DNA of 64,000 bases from assembly GCA_003134555.1 (NCBI GenBank), contig PLBO01000151.1, positions 1-64,000 of the forward strand. The letters run 5' to 3'. The notes under the pieces were generated by a model that saw only the letters and a list, made by a program, of their open reading frames with translations, searched no databases and was not told where the DNA came from. Made by a program: the position numbers and the translations under genes. This document shows positions 26,947-34,378 of the stretch, piece after piece; position 1 is the stretch's first letter, and each line of letters begins with the position of its first letter. Origin of the DNA: Actinomycetota bacterium (GTDB taxonomy: Bacteria > Actinomycetota > Acidimicrobiia > IMCC26256 > PALSA-610).

Positions 26947-28347
26947 ATGAGCCGTCCCGCAACTCTCGGAGACCTGCGCGCCAGCGGTTGGGAGTCTCGC
27001 CCCGTCAAGGAGGAGATTCGCGCGAACGCGGTGAAAGCCCTGGCGGAGAAACGTCCGCTGGTCGAAGGTGTCGTCGGTTACGACGACACCGTGCTCCCAC
27101 AGCTCGCGAACGCGTTGCTGGCCGGGCACGACATGATCTTCCTCGGCGAGCGCGGTCAGGCGAAGACGCGCATGATCCGCGAGCTCGTCGGTCTGCTCGA
27201 CGAGTGGATGCCGATCGTCGCGGGTAGTGAGATCAACGACGACCCCTACGCGCCCGCGTCCACGCACGCGCGGCACCTCGTCGCCGATCGAGGCGACGAC
27301 ACCCCGATCGAATGGGTGCACCGCGACCGCCGTTACGGCGAGAAGCTCGCGACTCCCGACACCTCGATTGCCGACCTCATCGGCGAGGTCGACCCGATCA
27401 AGGTGGCCGAAGGTCGCTACCTCTCCGACGAGCTCACGATCCACTACGGGCTCGTGCCCCGCACCAACCGCGGCATCTTCGCGATCAACGAGCTTCCCGA
27501 TCTTGCCGAGCGCATCCAGGTTGGTCTGTTGAACGTGCTCGAGGAGCGCGACGTGCAGATCCGCGGCTACAAGATCCGGCTGCCGCTCGACGTGATGCTC
27601 GTCGCCACTGCGAACCCCGAGGACTACACCAACCGGGGTCGCATCATCACGCCGCTGAAGGACCGCTTCGGTTCGCAGATCCGCACCCACTATCCACTCG
27701 AGACCGAGCTCGAGATGGCGATCATCCACCAGGAGGCGCGGCCGCTGGCCGCGGCCGGGCTCCAGGTGTCGGTGCCCGATTTCATGACCGAGATCGTCGC
27801 CGAGATCTCGCAGCTCGCCCGCCGCTCACCGCACGTGAATCAGCGATCCGGTGTGTCGGCGCGCCTCTCGATCTCGAACTACGAGACGTTGGTGGCCAAC
27901 GCCGCCCGGCGCGCGCTCGCGAGCGGAGAGCGTGAGGTCGTGCCGCGTGTCTCCGATCTCGCCGCGCTCGCCGCTTCGTCGTCGGGCAAGATCGAGATCG
28001 AGACCCTCGACGACGGCCGCGAGGGCCAGGTGCTCGAGCGCATCCTGAAAGCGGCGACCCTCGAGGTCTTCCGGGCGCGCGTGCGACCCGAGCGCCTGGG
28101 GCCGATCGTCGCGTCGTTCGAGGACGGCTCGATCGTGCACACCGGCGAGGACGTCCCCGCGACGGAGTACCGCGACCTGATCTCGAAGCTCGATGGCATG
28201 CCGGCGGTGCTGTCCGACCTCGGCGTCGGCGAGTCGCCCGCGGGGATCGCGAGCGGCATCGAGTTCGTGCTCGAGGGGCTGCACCTGACCAAGCGCCTGA
28301 ACAAGGACGCCGTCGGTACGCGAGCCTCGTATCGCGGCCGGGGCTGA
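26947..28347 (+). CDS. MoxR-like / magnesium chelatase-type AAA+ ATPase
   Basis: A 466-residue AAA+ ATPase. The Walker A loop is G-E-R-G-Q-A-K-T (67-74). The Walker B region reads R-G-I-F-A-I-N-E-L-P (about 175-184), with Asn where most relatives have the first Asp; I believe this is typical of this subfamily. Sensor segments follow (A-T-A-N-P-E-D-Y, about 220). Such ATPases work with VWA-domain proteins as chelatases or remodelling machines; the probable VWA partner is at 30239. In mycobacteria a similar pair is adjacent, as I recall. The ATG at 26947 is leaderless (TATGCT 7 bases before). Confidence 0.82.
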   Translation: MSRPATLGDLRASGWESRPVKEEIRANAVKALAEKRPLVEGVVGYDDTVLPQLANALLAGHDMIFLGERGQAKTRMIRELVGLLDEWMPIVAGSEINDDPYAPASTHARHLVADRGDDTPIEWVHRDRRYGEKLATPDTSIADLIGEVDPIKVAEGRYLSDELTIHYGLVPRTNRGIFAINELPDLAERIQVGLLNVLEERDVQIRGYKIRLPLDVMLVATANPEDYTNRGRIITPLKDRFGSQIRTHYPLETELEMAIIHQEARPLAAAGLQVSVPDFMTEIVAEISQLARRSPHVNQRSGVSARLSISNYETLVANAARRALASGEREVVPRVSDLAALAASSSGKIEIETLDDGREGQVLERILKAATLEVFRARVRPERLGPIVASFEDGSIVHTGEDVPATEYRDLISKLDGMPAVLSDLGVGESPAGIASGIEFVLEGLHLTKRLNKDAVGTRASYRGRG

Positions 28348-28352
28348 ACCCG

Positions 28353-28394
28353 GAATTCGTCGCGCCGAATTCTTCGCGCCGAATTCTTCGCGCA
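28353..28394 (+). repeat. three 14-bp tandem units (GAATTCTTCGCGCC)
   Basis: Units at 28353-28366, 28367-28380 and 28381-28394 differ at one position each (GTC for TTC in the first, last base A in the third). They follow the stop of the AAA+ gene and are AT-richer than the surroundings. Each can pair with the CGAAGAATC repeats downstream. Confidence 0.75.
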
Positions 28395-28437
28395 CCGATT
28401 TCGCGGCGCGCGCCGCGCATTCCCCCTGCTCAACGTG

Positions 28438-28461
28438 TTCCGAAGAATCTTCCGAAGAATC
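28438..28461 (+). repeat. two perfect 12-bp tandem units (TTCCGAAGAATC)
   Basis: Copies at 28438-28449 and 28450-28461. The core CGAAGAATC is nearly the reverse complement of GAATTCTTCG in the repeat 45 bases upstream, so the 28353-28461 RNA could fold into alternative hairpins. The rest of the 28348-28558 gap holds only the promoter below. Confidence 0.7.
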
Positions 28462-28523
28462 GTTGCGACGGGGAAATTGGCAAGGGTGACGGGGTAGCGG
28501 CTGGCCGGCGGGCGAAAGCCGAC

Positions 28524-28551
28524 TTGACGGGTCGGGTTTAGCCGGTACCCT
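28524..28551 (+). promoter_or_regulatory. promoter of the DUF4395 gene (TTGACG / TACCCT)
   Basis: TTGACG (28524-28529) and TACCCT (28546-28551) are separated by 16 bases, and the -10 is 7 bases before the GTG at 28559. This is the clearest full sigma-70-type promoter in the window and again predicts a leaderless mRNA. Confidence 0.6.
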
Positions 28552-28558
28552 CCAATGC

Positions 28559-29071
28559 GTGGCGACCCGGCTGCTCTCGTTCCCGAATCCGGTCAACGAA
28601 GTGGCGGCGCGGCTCGTCGCCGCCGGAGTGGTGGCGCTCTCGGCCGTCGAGCTCGCCACGGGTCAGCACTGGCTACTGATCCCGCTCGCCTACGGCTTCG
28701 TCGCCCGGGTTCTCACCGGGCCCAAGCTGAGCCCGCTCGGCCAGTTCGTGACGAGGATCGCCGTTCCGAGATTGCCGTTCGCGCCAAGACCCGTGCCCGG
28801 GCCGCCGAAACGGTTCGCGCAGGGAATCGGCGCGGCGCTCACGACGATCGCCCTCGCGGCGTGGGTAGCGGGCGCACCGACCCTCGCCGACGTGCTCGTC
28901 GGCATGCTGGTCGTCGCGGCGACGTTGGAGTCGGTGTTCGGCCTCTGTCTCGGGTGCAAGGCCTTCGCGCTGCTGATGCGCGTCGGCGTGATCCCCGAGA
29001 GCGTGTGCCGGGAGTGCGCCGACATCTCGTCCCGGCAACAGCGCGAGATCACCGCCGGGCGTACGACCTGA
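28559..29071 (+). CDS. DUF4395 family membrane protein
   Basis: A 170-residue integral membrane protein starting with the family-typical F-P-N-P-V-N-E. It has about four hydrophobic helices (near 20-35, 42-53, 96-107 and 113-128). The cysteines C-L-G-C near 129-132 and C-x2-C near 147-150 suggest a redox or metal site near the membrane surface. In related genomes DUF4395 proteins often accompany thioredoxin or rhodanese genes, suggesting thiol or sulfur chemistry; none is adjacent here. The GTG start is placed by the promoter 7 bases upstream. The last 23 bases overlap the convergent GH1 gene. Confidence 0.78.
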   Translation: MATRLLSFPNPVNEVAARLVAAGVVALSAVELATGQHWLLIPLAYGFVARVLTGPKLSPLGQFVTRIAVPRLPFAPRPVPGPPKRFAQGIGAALTTIALAAWVAGAPTLADVLVGMLVVAATLESVFGLCLGCKAFALLMRVGVIPESVCRECADISSRQQREITAGRTT

Positions 29072-30221
29072 GCAGCTCCGCGCTCCCGCGCGGCTCGCGA
29101 TCGCGCGTGAAGCAACCGAACTGCACGTCGAAGCCGTGGTTCCACTCGTAGTTGTCGACGCCAGTCCAGTGGAAGAAGCCCCGCACGTCGACACCATCGT
29201 CGATCGCGCGCTCGACGAGCGTGAGCGATTCGCGTAACACGTCGCACCGCCATTCGTCGTCGTCGGTGCCGACGCCGTGCTCGCAGATCAACAACGGACG
29301 CCCGGGTAGCTCTTCGTGCAGGCGGTGCAGCACGATCGCGAGTCCTTCACTCCACGGCGCGTAGCCCATGGGGCCGACACGCGCGGACGTCGGATACGGC
29401 ACGATCGCTCCCTCGGCGTCGACGCCCGTCGCGCTGTAGTACGAGAAACCGACGAGGTCGCACGCCTCCCGCAGGTCGGGCACCTCGCGCGACGCCCGGC
29501 CCGGGAGCTCCAGCACGCCGTCGCGATCGGCGCGCATCCATACGTCCCACATCATGGCTTCGAGGCGCGCCTGCATCGAGTCGGCGGGAATCGTGTTGGC
29601 GACGGTGAACACCGGTGAGAGGTTGTGAACCGTCGCGACCGGCTTGCCGCCGCCGCGCAGCTCGCGCCAGGCGTCGCGCTGTGCGAGCAACATCGCGCCG
29701 AGCATGTCGAACCGCTTCTTTCCGTGCGGGTAGATGCCCGCGTACGCAGCGGGCTCGTTGATCGGCTTCCAGCCGAACACGAGATCGCCGAACGTCTCCG
29801 CGCAGAACGCTACGTGCCGCGCCCAGTAATACGAACGGGCGCGGTCGTCGACGAAACCGCCCTCGCCGTACTCGGTGAACCAACCGGGAAGCGTGAAGTG
29901 GTGCAGGCACACCCACGGCGACACGCCGGCAGAGCGCGCGGCCGTCAGCACCTCGAGCGTGTGCTCGATGGCCGCGTCGTCGCGCCGGCCCTCCTCGGGC
30001 TCGATGCGCGCCCACTCGATCGAGAGACGATGGTGCGCGAGCCCGTGCTGCGCGTAGAGCGAGAAGTCGTCGGCGAACCGCTCCGCGAAGCCGTTGCCGT
30101 CGCCGCTCGGCGGCATCGCGCCGGTGCGTTCGAGCGCGAACCAGTCGGATGCCGGCGCCGCGCCTTCGGCCTGGGTCGACGAAGCGGCGGTGCCCCACCA
30201 GAAGTCCGAGCCGATCGTCAC
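29049..30221 (-). CDS. glycoside hydrolase family 1 (beta-glucosidase-like)
   Basis: A 390-residue GH1 enzyme, shorter than the usual 440-480. It starts F-W-W-G-T-A-A-S-S-T-Q-A-E-G as in the family. The acid/base glutamate is in K-P-I-N-E-P (about E155), and the nucleophile is in L-I-C-E-H-G (about E313; family consensus I-T-E-N-G), so both catalytic residues are kept, unlike the nearby GH2 protein. Loops between barrel strands appear trimmed. Substrate uncertain (beta-glucoside or beta-galactoside). The GTG start is 6 bases from TACCGT, part of a bidirectional element shared with the VWA gene. Confidence 0.85.
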   Translation of the reverse strand: MTIGSDFWWGTAASSTQAEGAAPASDWFALERTGAMPPSGDGNGFAERFADDFSLYAQHGLAHHRLSIEWARIEPEEGRRDDAAIEHTLEVLTAARSAGVSPWVCLHHFTLPGWFTEYGEGGFVDDRARSYYWARHVAFCAETFGDLVFGWKPINEPAAYAGIYPHGKKRFDMLGAMLLAQRDAWRELRGGGKPVATVHNLSPVFTVANTIPADSMQARLEAMMWDVWMRADRDGVLELPGRASREVPDLREACDLVGFSYYSATGVDAEGAIVPYPTSARVGPMGYAPWSEGLAIVLHRLHEELPGRPLLICEHGVGTDDDEWRCDVLRESLTLVERAIDDGVDVRGFFHWTGVDNYEWNHGFDVQFGCFTRDREPRGSAELLRSYARR

Positions 30222-30226
30222 GGGGG

Positions 30227-30233
30227 TACGGTA
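30227..30233. promoter_or_regulatory. symmetric bidirectional leaderless -10 element TACGGTA
   Basis: The seven bases TACGGTA read TACGGT on the plus strand (30227-30232), exactly 6 bases before the ATG at 30239, and TACCGT on the minus strand (30233-30228), exactly 6 bases before the GTG at 30221. Only 17 bases separate the two start codons, so one -10 core must serve both genes. Confidence 0.65.
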
Positions 30234-30238
30234 ACGGC

Positions 30239-32239
30239 ATGTCGACCCGAGCCCGATATTCCCGATGGGACGGTACCCAGGTCGGGTTCGACCTCGACGC
30301 CGACGCGTTGCTCGAGGAGATGACCGACGATCTCCTCTACCACGGCGACCTCAATGCCGCGCTGCGCCGCATGATGCAGCAGGGCTTCCAGGATCGCCAG
30401 GGACGCGACGTCCAGGGCATGCGGGAGATGCTCGAGAAATTGCGCGAGCGTCGTCGTGAGCAGCTCGACCGCTACGACCTCGGCGGCGTGTACGAGGACA
30501 TCGCGAACCGCCTCGACGAGATCGTCGCGGAAGAGCGCGCCGGCATCGATCGCCGCGTCGACGAGGCCCAGCAGTCGGGCGACAAGCGCCGCGAGGAGCT
30601 GCTCGACGAGCTCGCGCAACAACGGCGCGAACAGCTCGAGCAGCTGCCCCCCGACCTTGCCGGCCGCGTGAGCGACCTGCAGCAGTACGACTGGATGGAC
30701 GACACCGCGCGCCAGCACTTCGAGGAGCTGATGGAGGAGCTGAAGAAGCAGCTCCTCGATTCGATGTTCAATCAGCTCAACCAGGGCATGTCGGAGATGT
30801 CACCCGAGCAGTTGCAACGAATGAAAGACATGCTCGGCGAGCTCAACCACATGCTCGAGCAGCGCGAAGCCGGCCAGGAGCCCAACTTCGAAGGCTTCAT
30901 GGAGCGATACGGCGACTTTTTCCCGGGCAATCCGCAAACGCTCGACGAGCTGCTCGAGCAGATGGCGCGGTCAATGGCGCAGATGCAGCAGCTCCTCAAC
31001 TCGATGACACCCGAGCAGCGCGCCCAGCTGCAGGAGATGGCGAACGCGCTGCTCGACGACATGGATCTGCGGTGGCAGGTCGACCAGCTCGGCCAAAACC
31101 TCCGGAACGCGTTCCCGCAGGCGGGTTGGGGGCAAGGCATGCGGTTCCGCGGCGACGAGCCGCTGCCGCTCGACGGTATGAGCGGTCTGCTCGACCAGCT
31201 CGGCGACATCGACGCCCTCGAGAACCTCCTGCGCAACGCGACCAGTCCGGGGCCCCTGGCGGAGGTCGACCTCGACAAGGTGCGCGACCTGCTCGGCGAC
31301 GACGCGGCGCGCTCGCTCCAACAGCTCGCGAACCTCGCGAAGGAGCTCGAGGAGGCCGGGCTCATCGAGCAGCGCGAAGGACGCATGGAGCTCACGCCGA
31401 AGGGCATCCGGCGCATCGGTCAGCGCGCGCTCGGCGACCTCTTTCGCCGTCTCCTGCAGGACCGCGCCGGTCGGCACGAGATCGAGCGCGCGGGCTTCGG
31501 GCACGAGCGTTCCGACGAGCACAAGCCGTACGAGTACGGCGACCCGTTCCACCTCGACGTCGGGCGGACGTTGAAGAACGCGATCACGCGTCAAGGTGCG
31601 GGCACGCCGGTGCACATGCTCCCCGAAGACTTCGAGATCGAGCGCACCGAGCAGCTCTCGCGCAGCGCCACCGTCCTCATGCTCGACGTGTCGCTCTCGA
31701 TGGAGATGCGCGGCCGCTTCCTCGCGGCGAAGAAGGTCGCGATGGCGCTGCACGCGCTCATCAGCTCGCAGTTCCCGCGCGACTACCTCGGGATGGTGAG
31801 CTTCGGACGGGTCGCCCGCGAGGTGAAGCCCGAGCGCCTGCCCGAGGCGACCTGGGACTTCGAATGGGGCACGAACATGCAGCACGCGCTGCTGCTCGCC
31901 CGCCAGCTGCTCGCCCGCCAGACCGGTCGCAAGCAGATCATCATGATCACCGACGGCGAGCCGACCGCCCACATCCTCGAGAACGGCGAACCCTTCTTCG
32001 ACTACCCGCCCGACCCGCGCACGATCGAGATGACGCTGCGCGAGGTGCAGCGGTGCACGAAGGACGGGATCCGTATCAACACGTTCATGCTCGAGGACAA
32101 CTTCTACCTACGGGAGTTCGTCGAGCGCATGATGAAGATGAACCGCGGTCGCGCCTTCTACACGACCCCGGAGACCCTCGGCGACTACGTCCTCGTCGAC
32201 TTCCTCGACCAGAAACGCTCCGAACGCCGCGCGAGCTGA
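30239..32239 (+). CDS. VWA-domain protein, probable partner of the MoxR-like ATPase
   Basis: A 666-residue cytoplasmic protein without signal peptide. The first 450 residues are strongly helical and rich in Glu, Gln, Arg and Met (repeated D-E-L-L-E-Q and Q-L-L-N-S-M patterns), likely coiled-coil. The C-terminal 200 residues are a VWA domain with MIDAS D-V-S-L-S (about 482-486) and I-T-D-G-E (about 568-572). Proteins of this shape pair with AAA+ ATPases such as the one at 26947, as in CobS/CobT or ChlI/ChlD. The metal or protein target is unknown. ATG is leaderless, 6 bases from TACGGT. Confidence 0.82.
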   Translation: MSTRARYSRWDGTQVGFDLDADALLEEMTDDLLYHGDLNAALRRMMQQGFQDRQGRDVQGMREMLEKLRERRREQLDRYDLGGVYEDIANRLDEIVAEERAGIDRRVDEAQQSGDKRREELLDELAQQRREQLEQLPPDLAGRVSDLQQYDWMDDTARQHFEELMEELKKQLLDSMFNQLNQGMSEMSPEQLQRMKDMLGELNHMLEQREAGQEPNFEGFMERYGDFFPGNPQTLDELLEQMARSMAQMQQLLNSMTPEQRAQLQEMANALLDDMDLRWQVDQLGQNLRNAFPQAGWGQGMRFRGDEPLPLDGMSGLLDQLGDIDALENLLRNATSPGPLAEVDLDKVRDLLGDDAARSLQQLANLAKELEEAGLIEQREGRMELTPKGIRRIGQRALGDLFRRLLQDRAGRHEIERAGFGHERSDEHKPYEYGDPFHLDVGRTLKNAITRQGAGTPVHMLPEDFEIERTEQLSRSATVLMLDVSLSMEMRGRFLAAKKVAMALHALISSQFPRDYLGMVSFGRVAREVKPERLPEATWDFEWGTNMQHALLLARQLLARQTGRKQIIMITDGEPTAHILENGEPFFDYPPDPRTIEMTLREVQRCTKDGIRINTFMLEDNFYLREFVERMMKMNRGRAFYTTPETLGDYVLVDFLDQKRSERRAS

Positions 32240-32245
32240 GCCGGC

Positions 32246-32326
32246 TGAGTCGCGCGAAACGATTCAGGGGATCGGCCGGGCGCCGATGGGATGAGACCGG
32301 GCACGGACGCCCGGCGATCTGACTCA
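32246..32326 (+). ncRNA. possible structured 5' leader upstream of the receiver-like gene
   Basis: TGAGTC (32246-32251) pairs with GACTCA (32321-32326), closing a domain with two perfect 6-bp hairpins: ATCGGC/GCCGAT (32271-32276 with 32282-32287) and CCGGGC/GCCCGG (32297-32302 with 32309-32314). The closing helix ends directly before GGAGGAG, the ribosome binding site of the gene at 32342. I could not match it to a known riboswitch. A dyad-rich GC-rich gap can arise by chance. Confidence 0.3.
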
Positions 32327-32341
32327 TGGAGGAGATGCGGG

Positions 32342-32725
32342 ATGGTTCCGCGCGTGCTCATGGTCCGACGCGACCTCGAACTCGACGAGATCGAGCCGGC
32401 AATCGCCCCGGACGGCGAAGCGGCCCTGGCCATGCTGCGACGGGAGCACTTCGACGCAGTGGTGGTCGACCTCGCGCTCGCGCCCCTCGACGGCTGGTGC
32501 GTGCTCGCGGCGGTCGGGAGCAGGGCCGAACGCCCCCGCCTGGTGGCTATCGTCGCCGACCGGGCCGATATCCCGCGGGCTCAAGTGCTCGGCGCAGTTT
32601 TGTGTGTGGCGGCGGGAACGCAACTCCACGCGCGAGCGTTGGTGCGCTCGACGAAGGAGATCACATGCCCGAGACCCCTCACGACCAACTCCCCGAGAAC
32701 GACGAAGACTGGCGTCAGCGCCTGA
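32342..32725 (+). CDS. degenerate receiver-domain (CheY-like) protein
   Basis: A 127-residue protein resembling a single receiver domain: V-V-V-D-L-A-L with D43 in the phosphorylation position, then P-L-D-G-W. The acidic pair at the end of strand 1 is absent (M-V-R-R-D-L) and the conserved K-P near the end is replaced (C-V-A-A-G-T), so normal phosphotransfer is doubtful. The last 20 residues are out of character because the gene runs 61 bases into msrB in another frame. ATG at 32342 follows GGAGGAG. The overlap raises the chance that the true protein is shorter or that a frame change occurred near its end. Confidence 0.6.
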   Translation: MVPRVLMVRRDLELDEIEPAIAPDGEAALAMLRREHFDAVVVDLALAPLDGWCVLAAVGSRAERPRLVAIVADRADIPRAQVLGAVLCVAAGTQLHARALVRSTKEITCPRPLTTNSPRTTKTGVSA

Positions 32726-33081
32726 CCCCGGAGCAATTCGAGGTGACCCGCCGCGCCGGAACGGAACGGGCGTTCACCGGCGAGTACTGGAATTGCCACG
32801 ACGACGGCACGTACGTGTGTGTCTGCTGCGGGGAACCGCTGTTCTCGTCGGAGACGAAGTTCGACTCCGGTACGGGCTGGCCGAGCTTCTTCCAAGCGCT
32901 CGCGACCGATGCCGTCGAGGAGGAGACCGACCAGAGCCACGGCATGACCCGCACCGAGGCGCGGTGCCGCAACTGTGGCGCCCATCTGGGCCACGTGTTC
33001 CCGGATGGTCCGCGTCCGACCGGTTTGCGCTACTGCATGAACTCGGCGTCGCTGCGGCTGGAGCCCGACGTCGGCGGGTGA
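32665..33081 (+). CDS. msrB: peptide methionine (R)-S-oxide reductase
   Basis: A 138-residue MsrB that reduces methionine-R-sulfoxide in proteins using thioredoxin. The structural zinc cysteines are C52 and C55 (C-V-C-C) and C101 and C104 (C-R-N-C). The catalytic cysteine is C124 in R-Y-C-M-N-S-A-S-L, and the substrate pocket W-P-S-F is near 72-75. It is the cysteine, not selenocysteine, form. The ATG at 32665 follows AAGGAG. Overlaps the upstream receiver-like gene by 61 bases. Confidence 0.94.
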   Translation: MPETPHDQLPENDEDWRQRLTPEQFEVTRRAGTERAFTGEYWNCHDDGTYVCVCCGEPLFSSETKFDSGTGWPSFFQALATDAVEEETDQSHGMTRTEARCRNCGAHLGHVFPDGPRPTGLRYCMNSASLRLEPDVGG

Positions 33082-33142
33082 CATCCATCACAGCTCCCCC
33101 CAGACGCTGGGGAGTTGGGGCGGGAGCGCCGTTACCCCTCTC

Positions 33143-33895
33143 GTGACGGCTCTCACCGTGGGTGTGACTACGGCGAAGAATTCGGCGTGCAAGCGGGGCG
33201 TGGCGACGAACATCGCCGCGAGCCTGGCCCGGCGCAGCGCAGTGTCGGCCCGGGTTTGCGTGGTGGACGCCGACCCGCTGGTTCTCGACGTGAGCACCCG
33301 CCTGGCCGTCGGCGGCCCTGTCATCGAGGACTTCGCCCGCCCGAACCCGCCCGCCGTGTCGAAGCTCGCCCGCGTCGGCTCCCCGCCGATGACCGTGCTC
33401 CCGTGTGGCGGCGGTCCGGTCGCCAGGGTCCATCTCGCGGCCGAAGCGGCCCTGCGCGGGCTCCGGGACGCGTTCGATCTCGTCGTGTGCGACCTGCCCG
33501 GCGGGCCGTCCGGCCCTGGGCTCGTGCTCGGCGCCCGGCTCGAGCTGCTCGACTGGCTCGTGCTGGCGGTCACCCCCGAGCCGTTGGCGGCGGCGGCGAC
33601 GAGTCACTTCCTCGAGCTTTTCGAGACGGCCCGTGACCGCGGCGACCTCGGCGACGTGCAGCTGGCGGTGGTCTGCACGGGCGACGAGAGCTCGACCGTG
33701 CTGTCGCTCTCCGAAGTCGAGGCGATCCTCGAGGTCGCAGTGGCGGGGCGGGTTCCGCAGCTGTGGGGACGCGCCGAACCCAACCGTGGGTTCGGCGCGG
33801 CCCTCGCCATCCCCGAGCTCGACGACGCGGTGTATGACCTATTCGCGGCATTCCGTGGCGGTCGTGAGCACCAGCGCCGATTACTCAGCCTCTGA
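33143..33895 (+). CDS. ParA/MinD-like protein with broken P-loop
   Basis: A 250-residue protein with the layout of a MinD/ParA ATPase: V-G-V-T-T-A-K-N near the N-terminus, R-V-C-V-V-D-A-D-P near 36-45, D-L-V-V-C-D-L-P-G-G near 112-121, then the long C-terminal helices. The deviant Walker A (K-G-G-x-G-K-T/S) is replaced by C-K-R-G-V-A-T-N (16-23), lacking the GK lysine, so ATP binding is doubtful. D-L-P-G-G-P replaces the usual Walker B. It may be a regulatory or scaffold relative, as seen in septum-site or pilus-assembly proteins. GTG start; no clear ribosome binding site. Confidence 0.65.
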   Translation: MTALTVGVTTAKNSACKRGVATNIAASLARRSAVSARVCVVDADPLVLDVSTRLAVGGPVIEDFARPNPPAVSKLARVGSPPMTVLPCGGGPVARVHLAAEAALRGLRDAFDLVVCDLPGGPSGPGLVLGARLELLDWLVLAVTPEPLAAAATSHFLELFETARDRGDLGDVQLAVVCTGDESSTVLSLSEVEAILEVAVAGRVPQLWGRAEPNRGFGAALAIPELDDAVYDLFAAFRGGREHQRRLLSL

Positions 33896-33954
33896 CCGCT
33901 CGTTCGGGCGTCGCTCGGATCTCGAAAACTCCCCCTTGCGCCCCGTGCACTGGG

Positions 33955-33983
33955 TTGACAGAATGACGCCGTTGTAATTCCAT
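33955..33983 (+). promoter_or_regulatory. probable promoter of the first whiB gene
   Basis: TTGACA (33955-33960) followed after 17 bases by TTCCAT (33978-33983); an alternative -10 is TAATTC (33975-33980). The following 80 bases form a leader ending in GAGGGGG before the ATG at 34063. Confidence 0.4.
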
Positions 33984-34062
33984 CGGCGGCATTTACGGCC
34001 CGACCACCCCCGGATGCCCAACCGGGAGCCGGTCAGATCACGAGCGAGCGAGGGGGCAGCCG

Positions 34063-34347
34063 ATGAGGGAGATGTTGATCCAGCTCGATGTCGATGCCGG
34101 AGACCGGCGCTGGCAGGAGCGAGCCAACTGCCTGGGAGTCGATCCCGACCTGTTCTTCCCCGAGCGCGGTGCCTCCACCAAGGAGGCGAAGGGCGTCTGC
34201 GGTGGCTGCGAGGTGCGTACCGAGTGCCTCGAGTACGCCCTGCGCCACGGCGAGAAGTTCGGAATCTGGGGCGGCATGTCCGAGCGGGAACGCCGGCGCA
34301 TCCGCCGCCAGCGGGCACTCGCCCGCCGCGGTCTCGCCAGCGCCTGA
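34063..34347 (+). CDS. WhiB-family iron-sulfur transcriptional regulator
   Basis: A 94-residue WhiB-like protein. Four cysteines, C23, C46, C49 and C55 (C-x22-C-x2-C-x5-C), bind a redox- or NO-sensitive [4Fe-4S] cluster. The G-I-W-G-G turn (67-71) and the basic tail E-R-E-R-R-R-I-R-R form the DNA- or sigma-binding end. The family works by binding the primary sigma factor and is found only in Actinobacteria and their phages. ATG with GAGGGGG upstream. Which subclass is not clear. A second WhiB lies 2 kb away. Confidence 0.92.
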   Translation: MREMLIQLDVDAGDRRWQERANCLGVDPDLFFPERGASTKEAKGVCGGCEVRTECLEYALRHGEKFGIWGGMSERERRRIRRQRALARRGLASA

Positions 34348-34378
34348 CCGCCGGGCGTCCGGTCGCGCGATTCGTCGC

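Noticed and set aside
28353-28461. CRISPR array
   Set aside because: Units are 12-14 bases and directly adjacent with no spacers, and there are no cas genes.
30971-31972. 333-residue minus-strand open frame in the VWA gene
   Set aside because: Opposite the VWA domain and the coiled-coil part; His/Arg/Leu/Glu-rich composition of a shadow frame.
32240-32341. c-di-GMP-I or ydaO riboswitch
   Set aside because: The 3' part (GCCGGGCGCCGATGG) looks a little like c-di-GMP-I, but the conserved ACGCA and GCAAAGCC elements are missing; left as an unnamed structured leader.
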